DNA of 64,000 nucleotides from Halichondria panicea (Eukaryota > Porifera > Demospongiae > Suberitida > Halichondriidae). The notes beneath the pieces are model-generated. The model saw only the letters and a list, made by a program, of their open reading frames with translations. It was not told where the DNA came from and did no database searches. Where the stretch lies: the NCBI RefSeq assembly GCF_963675165.1, contig NC_087383.1, positions 5,682,839 to 5,746,838 of the forward strand. The letters run 5' to 3'. This document shows positions 57,136-64,000 of this stretch, piece after piece. How positions within the stretch are numbered: the first letter of the stretch is position 1; each line of letters starts with the position of its first letter. Made by a program: the position numbers and the translations under genes.

Positions 57136-57430
57136 GTTAGATTGAATTAGAGGGATTTGCAACAGAGTGGTGCACGTTATGCTTTTAGCATTCATGTTAT
57201 GCCCTATAAGCGAGGCTATTAAACTTTTTGATGGGTAGCTATAACTCTTTTAAAATAAGAAAGTTGTGTTTCTTCGAGACATCTTTTTCAGGGCTGTATA
57301 ACATGCCTATGTATACTTGCTAGATCTACTGACTGATCAGACCCAGTAAAAAAAGATATTTCCAAGGTAAGCGTATACTGGTGGGCTGAGTACCTTTGTT
57401 TCCAATCCCTCTAACTTTTCAATCTATGGT
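57136..57430. mobile_element. MITE, about 295 bp (AGATTGAATTAGAGGGAT ends)
   Basis: Left TAGATTGAATTAGAGGGATT, right inverted ATCCCTCTAACTTTTCAATC. Related to 20834-21319. Confidence 0.6.
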
Positions 57431-58435
57431 CAAACATACCAATTTTTTTGTGTCGATGTGTGCTCCCATTTCTTTTTCTTCTTCTTTAGCATGCATGTGC
57501 ATCGTTCTTCTTTGCCTTTTTGAAATCGGTGATTGAATGTCTTCTTAATATCATATTCATGCCAGCAAAAGAGAACAACTCTTCTCCTTTCAGAGTAGGT
57601 AAATCAGTTTTCCCTGGTTTCAAGAAACCATGGTCTCACTTGTTGTTGGAGATGTGACGTGACTCGACTAGGGTGCCACCTTCTGCTTGGATGAAGGAGT
57701 GATGACCCATTTCTCACTTGTGGGAAGAGTAGCTGCCACAAAAGCTTCACTGTATAATATTTTCAGCTTGCTTAATTGAGCTGAACTAGCTATATTCTTG
57801 CCAGCTGCACATGGTGTTGCTATAGCTATGATGTTGCAAACTTGTCCAGCTACATGCAGCTGTCTGTTATCTAGATAGATATAATTAATTATAGCTAGTA
57901 CATAGCTACTCTTTTAGGACAACCACGTATCAACTTGCTGTCAGCACTGACCGTACCATTTATAGAAGGTAGATCTATGTTAAGATCTGCACTCAAAAAT
58001 AATTATAATGAGGGGGTATGATTTATTCTAGACTTATTATTTGACTGCAATTGCTAATTTTCTCCTTTGTTTACCTCGCAGTGTCCCAAGCTAACAAGTA
58101 AATTGTTCCATAGCCACCTCTGCACAAGAATCACCTACCAGCAGTCATGTTTGTCGAATGTTAATATCTGTCCTAGATTCTAGAACATAATTAGACTCTA
58201 TTTGGTTGTCCGATGATTCTTATTTCAAATGGGAACAGTTTTTGGATACTGGAATTGGGATACAGTACCAACCTTACCTCTTCAATTTGCTCTGACAACG
58301 CTTCAGCAGGTACGTGCTAATTGTGAAAATGATGTACGATGTGACAGCTAGGAATGCACATGTCACTTGCTTATGCTTTAATAAATGTGGAGCACCTTTG
58401 AGAGTGCTCTGGCTATATAAATAATTTTTTATTTA

Positions 58436-58880
58436 ACTAGCCATAACTCGAGAAAGAAGCTTTAATGCTAAATCCACAAATCAAAATCCAAAAGAACGTG
58501 GCTAGAAGCCTATAGAAGCTTTTAGTTTTCGTCGCATTGCAACCGTTGAGCATGCAGTTACAGCTGGAACAGACACACAGACAGACAGACACACACACAC
58601 ACACACAGTCAGCTTTACCATATCCCTTGTGCGGCTACGCTTCGAGGCATAATTATGCCTCGAGGCGTAGCCGCACGAGGGATACGGTAAAGCTGACTGT
58701 GTGTGTGTCTGTCTGTCTGTCTGTCTGTCTGTGTGTGTGTGTATTCCAGCTATAACTGCTCAACGGTTGCAATGCGACGAAAACTAACAGCTTCTATAGG
58801 CTTCTAGCCACGTTCTCTTGGATTTTGACTCGTGGATTAGCAAACTAAAGCTTCTTTCTCAAGTTATGGCTAGTTTGACT
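58436..58880. mobile_element. Fold-back element, 445 bp, nearly complete palindrome
   Basis: Arms start CTAGCCATAACTCGAGAAAG and return at 58880 with a few mismatches. They contain a GACA/GTCT tract and meet at CGAGGCATAATTATGCCTCG. The high arm identity suggests a recent copy. Confidence 0.8.
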
Positions 58881-59144
58881 CACATTGAAGGCTGTTGCAG
58901 TCTCTTCAGAATCTTTCATAGCATCATCTGTCCGCACAAACTTTCTATTCAACATATGAGTTAGCTTTGCACTAAAGCGCTAGCTTTTTGTTAGCTACAA
59001 TACTCAGAAAATATCTGTTAAAACAGCTAGCTAGCAGTAGCCATTTGTGAAATTGATCTCTTTGGACACACCCTTTAATTATTCCTGTGGATGTAATGCG
59101 CATGCGCGCTCATTCCCCATGTGTGATATCCAAGATCCAGATCC

Positions 59145-59400
59145 AGATTCTCCTGGCAGAATCATCTTTGTCTTGAGGGCCTGGTAAGCCACAAAACACT
59201 ACCATATAACAATATAGATAACAATATGCATGTACACAGGTCTTTTCTTCTTAGATATTATATACACTGAACTACAGATCCTGGAAGAATCAATTTTCTT
59301 CTTTCTTGAGGTCCTGGTAAGCCACATAATACAATAAATAACAACAATAGATGCATGTAAATAAGTCTTTTCTTCTCAGTGACTTTATATAGATAAGCTA
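59145..59400. repeat. Tandem duplication of about 125 bp with splice-like ends
   Basis: Two diverged copies each contain CCTGGTAAGCCACA followed by GTCTTTTCTTCT(T/C)AG. No open frame crosses them. Confidence 0.5.
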
Positions 59401-59949
59401 ACTTTAATATAAAATTCATTATAGATAACACTCTAATACTTTTGAGCGAAAGCAAAAACATGGCGAGAGGCATTAGCACAGTGCCAGCTTGAACACTAGT
59501 TATACAAGTTATTGTCCACATCAGCATTTCAATATGCCAGGGAGATAATGATAAATGCGCTAACCATATTTTTCTAGTTGCTATATATGATACAGATGCC
59601 AAGTGGGGTATTTAAGTATGAAACTCCCATCAGGATCGAGTGCCCATGAATATAATAGGCTTAAAGCAAGCAGATTCATTAGTATAATCACATGATGTCC
59701 TATTATTCACTGGATTCGTACAGTGATTAATCGCGTATCAGTAATTGCACATCGTCATTAACGACATGCAATTACTGCCTTGACGACCACACGTTCAAAT
59801 AACGGCCGCGGATAATAAAACTGCAGCTAAAAATGTTATTAAAACTGCATCACAAACGATTAATAATCAGTAGTATGGCTATACTTGTGCAATAAGGGAT
59901 TAATAGCACTCATAACAAGCACTGGCAAGGTTAGTATCCTTGCCATTAC

Positions 59950-60180
59950 TTGTTACAAATTTGTACAATATGGAAGAGTGCAAATTTGTACAATATGAAA
60001 GTGTGCAAATTTGTACAATATGGAAGTGTACAAATTTGTACAATATGAAAGTGTACAAATTCGTACAATATGAAAGTGTACAAAAATTTAATTGGTACAA
60101 TAATTTATAGAAGTGTGCAAATTTGTACAATATGGAAGTGTGCAAATTTGTACAATATGGAAGTGTACAAATTTGTATAA
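59950..60180. repeat. Minisatellite, about eight 26-bp palindromic units
   Basis: The unit is GTGTGCAAATTTGTACAATA plus about 6 bp, and each contains the palindrome ACAAATTTGT. Spacing is regular except for one diverged unit near 60080-60110. Confidence 0.85.
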
Positions 60181-61037
60181 ATAACCAATTATGTTACTTT
60201 AGTCACATATTTACTCCCTCCAGATCTATTCCTCTACTGGAAAACCCTGGAAAATCCGGGATCCTAAGAACAGAAGGAAAACTGCTGTTTTACATATTTG
60301 GATTTATGCTATTGCAAACAGGAATTTTCTTCGCAAATGCACTATTGAGCAGTGACGAAACTGTATGCTAAGTTACAGTCATTTTTCCCCGAGTGAAGAC
60401 CAGTGACACGTTATTCCACTAATCTGATAGTGTTTATGTGTGTGTTTATGTGTGTGTTTATGTGTTAGAAAGATAACATATTTATTTATTTATGTTCACA
60501 ATGCAAGTACTACACATACTAAAGGTTGAAAATTGGCAAGTTGTGTCAATTATTACTGTTTTTATTCGCATAATTATTATAAAGGGAAGGTTAACTTCAT
60601 AAGGTGAATGTGCAATCTGTGCCAGAAAATCAATATCGAGGTGAACGTTCAGAGGATTAGCGAGATTCTACATAATTATACAGTAGACATAATTATAAGG
60701 GCTCACCAGCAGAGTACTACGTATGTACATGTACTTGTGGGCTCAGCCACATGATCATTCAGCCTCGATCCCAGCCCCTCTCACTAGATAGTCTCACACA
60801 TCAGCCGCCCTGGGATAGTCTCCGAGGCTACTGATAGAAACTGCGCGGTGTGGTCTCGAAATAACAGTACAAACGTGGGTGGAGATATAGATCTAGCCAC
60901 CAATCAAAACACAGGAATTCATGTTTAAAATCAACTTGGCGCGAGCTAGCTTTCACATGCACAGTACAGTCTTCACACAATTATATATAACACGTCACAG
61001 TGGAAATCTCCCTCTCTGTTTGTAATCACGTCGAGGC

Positions 61038-63667
61038 ATGGATGTCAACAAGAGAAAGGAGCTCATTGCAAATATCTACTATTCAAACAAGTACTATGAC
61101 GAGGTCTACGAGTACAGGTGAGATGGCTGTGTGTGTGTTTATAGGTTGTGTTTGTATTTTTGTAGCTTGTGTTTTAGCTTGTATACTGTGCCCTCTGGCG
61201 ATGAATATTTTCCTTTAGGCTATGTGTTAGTGTTTTGTAGGTGTTAGTGTTTTGCAGCCTTTTTAGCTTGTACCTGTGCTGGCTCTAAAATATCTTGTAG
61301 TTTTATGGAGTGCCTTATTTAGAGCTATAGCCATTTTCTTGTAAGACATTTTTTATGTGTCTGTACTGTTTCACTGCTCATAAGTAACTATTACAGCGCT
61401 TGCTAGCTACCAGTACGCTAACTAGATGGCAAAACTTTACTGCAAAAATCGTGTGGTCATAGCTGATTTTAGTCATCAAATATTAGACTCTAACAAAAAC
61501 TAAAACAGTGACTTACCAGCTGTTTACGATAATCCTGAGGGTGGCTCGAAGAGCTCTTGCTTCTATCTATCTACAAACTGAAGAAGAATACCAGAGTTTA
61601 CTAGCTGGTCAGCTAATATTCTACTTCTACACAAGCTAACACGAGATTGTTTTGAAGAAATAATTATTGTTTAGAGTCACCCTGCCCCATTCTTCGTTTA
61701 AATAGATAATGCCCTTGCTGGCAAAGAGCTAGCATATAAAATGACGACTAGTGTATTGTATGCAGTAAAACAGCTTGATTGATAATGACCGTGTTGGCGG
61801 AACACTGCATCGTATTCTTAAGGCCCCTATGGTGCAGTATTAGTGCGTATGTACGGTGTTTGCATCTAGACTCAGGTATATATTCTTTTTTGTCAACTGG
61901 TGTAGAAAATATATAAGGGGTACACTTTTAGTGTAGACTATAACAAGAAACACTGTGGGGCCAGTTCTTTATCACTTTAATAGGTACATGTCAGGGTGTC
62001 ATACAGGATTTTGAAGTAGAGGAGGGAAATGAGAAAGTGACCAGAAAATGTTGCTAAAAAAGGTCAACTGTTATTTCAATACCCAGCTATGGACACTCAG
62101 TCATAATTGAAAGGGGGGGGAAATTGGAGCTAGGGGGGATATCCCCCCTTTCCCCCTGTATGACACCCTGCATGTACACAAATATTTTGTTTAGGGTACG
62201 TACTTTTCTATATACCTGAACTAGAAAGAGTACCCTCTTTAGCTAATAATTCCTAAGGTTAAAGGACACATACTTTAACCTTTACCCAGGGGTTTGGCTT
62301 ATATTTAGAGCGCAGCCTTAGAGTTTGAGTGCACCAGCACGGCATGTCTTCAGGTTATTAGAACACATAATCAATTTATAGTTCTGTAGCCAACAGTTCT
62401 CTATAAATCCTCTTGTATATATCAGCCTAGTTACACCAGAGTTCCCACTATTGATAAGTGCATGTTCTAAGGGATTCTAATAACCTGAAGACATACTGTA
62501 TATATAGTGCACTCAAACTCTAAGGCTGCGCTCTAAATAAAATGCAAGCCACATCCCTGAGTAGAAGTAAAAGAGGTGCTTTAACCTATTTAGGGGTGTA
62601 GAGTTTTTATTTGAGGGTACTCTTTCCAGTTCAGGTATGTTAAAAGTAGGTACCCTACAAAATTATTTGTGTACCAAAACTGATAAGAGCATCACTAAGT
62701 ATTTCTTCTATCGTATAGCGGGTAATTTTCGAGGGGTAAAAGAATTCGTTATTTTCATGGGCAAGCTGACCTCCATGAAACTTTAGCGTAGGCGTGGCTT
62801 ACCGGAATGTATGAATGCAATGAAACTAAACGAAATTTTTTACTCACAAAAATCACCGTTTTCGAATTTTTACCCCACGAAAATTACCTGCTATAATTAT
62901 GGTAAAAATATATATTTTCTATTCCAGAATTAGTACCCTATATACAAGTACGACCTCCAATATGGCACTGATATTGCGCCATATTTTCCTGTGGGCTAGA
63001 ATTGAGGCTACATTTACTTCCATGACGCGACATTAATTTATCAACACACATGTCGCTACTTTTAGAGAGGTATAATTGCCTAAGTTCGAGGGTGTTTGAG
63101 AGGTCGCATTACATTGAAGTCAGTATATACAGGAGGTCCAGCATAGCGTGCCTGGATCACTACAAGTTCATCGTTACAATTTATTGTTTCTAGTCATGTG
63201 ATTAAACGTCCAGAACTTCATACAGGACTGGGGAGCTGCTCGCTCTAATCTTATAATATCATTAGCACAGGGCGCTTGAAAATAATAATTTATATAATTT
63301 ATTGTCGCCACTGCATTTTATATGTACACGACTGTGTTATCGCTGCAAAACTTTCATTTCACAATACGCAGATATCTGGTTCCCCATTTTGTGAAATGTG
63401 AATTTTGACCCCTGTCAGTGCCTGATAGAGATATCTTTATTTTATATCACACACACACACAGACATGTGATTCTCCCCAAGGAGCTCTGTAAGAAAATGC
63501 CGAATCGGCGGCTCATGACGGAGGAGGAATGGCGTAGTATGGGGGTCACACAATCACAGGGATGGTGCCACTACATGCTCCACACCCCTGAACCTCACAT
63601 CCTATTATTCAGGCGTCCAATCACAGATCAGGAGGCGGCCAAACGAGCTAATAATTTGATACGATAA
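61038..63667 (+). CDS. CKS1: Cyclin-dependent kinase regulatory subunit (CKS)
   Basis: Small CDK-binding protein that acts as a phospho-adaptor for CDK substrates and the SCF ligase. Exons 61038-61117 and 63463-63667 give 285 nt, 94 aa (human CKS1B is 79, with the extra residues at the C-terminus). Exon 1 reads [16 protein letters not shown]. Exon 2 gives [38 protein letters not shown] and the CDK-contact/hinge motif [13 protein letters not shown]. Phase is exact. The acceptor again follows a CA microsatellite. The 2.3 kb intron contains three MITEs. Confidence 0.96.
61991..62170. mobile_element. MITE, 180 bp, copy of 8629-8815
   Basis: Ends CAGGGTGTCATACAGG and the complement. The interior is almost the same as the copy in the FERM gene, apart from a few indels in the G-run. 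Confidence 0.8.
62174..62675. mobile_element. Fold-back element, about 500 bp, CKS1 intron
   Basis: Ends GTACACAAATATTTTGTTTA and the inverted equivalent. Paired internal blocks are AGAGTACCC, GCGCAGCCTTAGAGTTTGAG and CTTCAGGTTATTAGAACA. It starts 4 bp after the previous MITE ends. Confidence 0.7.
62709..62904. mobile_element. MITE of the CGTATAGCGGGTAATTTTCG family
   Basis: Left CGTATAGCGGGTAATTTTCG, right inverted CGAAAATTACCTGCTATAAT. Confidence 0.7.
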
Positions 63668-64000
63668 TTTATTGCGAGTCCTTTAATTCATCGTGATGTT
63701 GTGGACTGCTTTGATTGAGCAAATGTTTTGTTGTTTGGACAGTTTATTGAGTGTGCTTACGTACGTACGTCTGTGTATACATGTTTCAAAACCACATTAT
63801 TCTTTATAGTGCACACCTGTTGTATATTTCTAAAAGCATGTTACCTAGAATTGTGTGTGCGGCCTTGGAGTAGACACACCCGTTTTAGTAATGTCTAAAT
63901 TGTTTTGGAATGTCTATTTTTTGTGTTGCAATAATCTGCAGTAGGCAATTATAAGGCCAAGAGGTTTATGACTCTGGGGCTCATTAATTTAGGCCACGCC
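63668..64000. other. 3' flank of CKS1
   Basis: 333 bp to the window end; no gene, no repeat recognised. Confidence 0.5.

Larger units (their letters stand above)
53894..61037. other. Repeat-rich region without a convincing gene
   Basis: 7.1 kb composed of MITEs, palindromic minisatellites and AT-rich DNA. On the minus strand at 57450-57640 a weak coding-like stretch (HEYDIKKTFNHRFQKGKEER) lies in a broken frame. Possible exons at 56928-57071 (DILIQNCGEPPKHIICSFAK) and 55846-55893 (MAGFEDEKDEKFDSD) also lie there. Together they may be a decayed gene; no family was recognised. Confidence 0.4.

Noticed and set aside
59258-59602. 114-codon hydrophobic minus-strand frame
   Set aside because: Overlaps a tandem duplication, starts and ends at no splice signal, and shows no known family.
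59950-60180. Regular repeats resembling a CRISPR array
   Set aside because: Units are head-to-tail without unique spacers, and the DNA is animal nuclear.

Overview
The window looks like intron-rich animal nuclear DNA, most likely from a demosponge. It is AT-rich and has short exons with GT-AG introns. It carries ordinary animal genes, a Death-NACHT-LRR receptor of the kind expanded in sponges, and a dense load of short inverted-repeat elements and CA/GT microsatellites. The sponge assignment is inference from gene content; I cannot run a search. There are no rRNA, tRNA, CRISPR or bacterial operon features. I spliced the genes by hand, and for most of them every exon phase closes exactly.

Layout: (1) 1009-6664 (-) RPS15, four exons, with a 4.4 kb second intron full of fold-back elements. 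(2) 8064-16410 (-) a 17-exon band 4.1-type FERM protein. Its start codon lies 141 bp from that of (3) 16552-18583 (+) gluconokinase (IDNK), so the two probably share a bidirectional promoter. (4) 18978-20704 (-) CD225/dispanin-like gene A. (5) 21878-31704 (-) the NLR gene, with two apparent frameshifts and a repeat-filled 5.4 kb first intron. (6) 33065-52278 (-) five more CD225-like genes, B to F, all in the same orientation. (7) 52544-53893 (+) a secreted sphingomyelinase D/phospholipase D-like gene, head-to-head with CD225-like gene F. (8) 53894-61037 a repeat-rich stretch without a convincing gene. (9) 61038-63667 (+) CKS1.

The most interesting parts are the six-gene array of two-pass CD225-like proteins (relatives of IFITM, which restricts viruses in vertebrates), two of whose members flank an NLR, and the mobile elements. 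At least three families of small terminal-inverted-repeat elements make 9-bp target-site duplications, the signature of Mutator-like transposons. For one of them the two near-identical CD225 paralogs preserve an empty site and a filled site. Two elements carry coding fragments (a RecQ-like helicase piece and an unidentified reading frame), so they resemble the Pack-MULEs of plants. The run of N at 51601-51800 is probably an assembly artefact.
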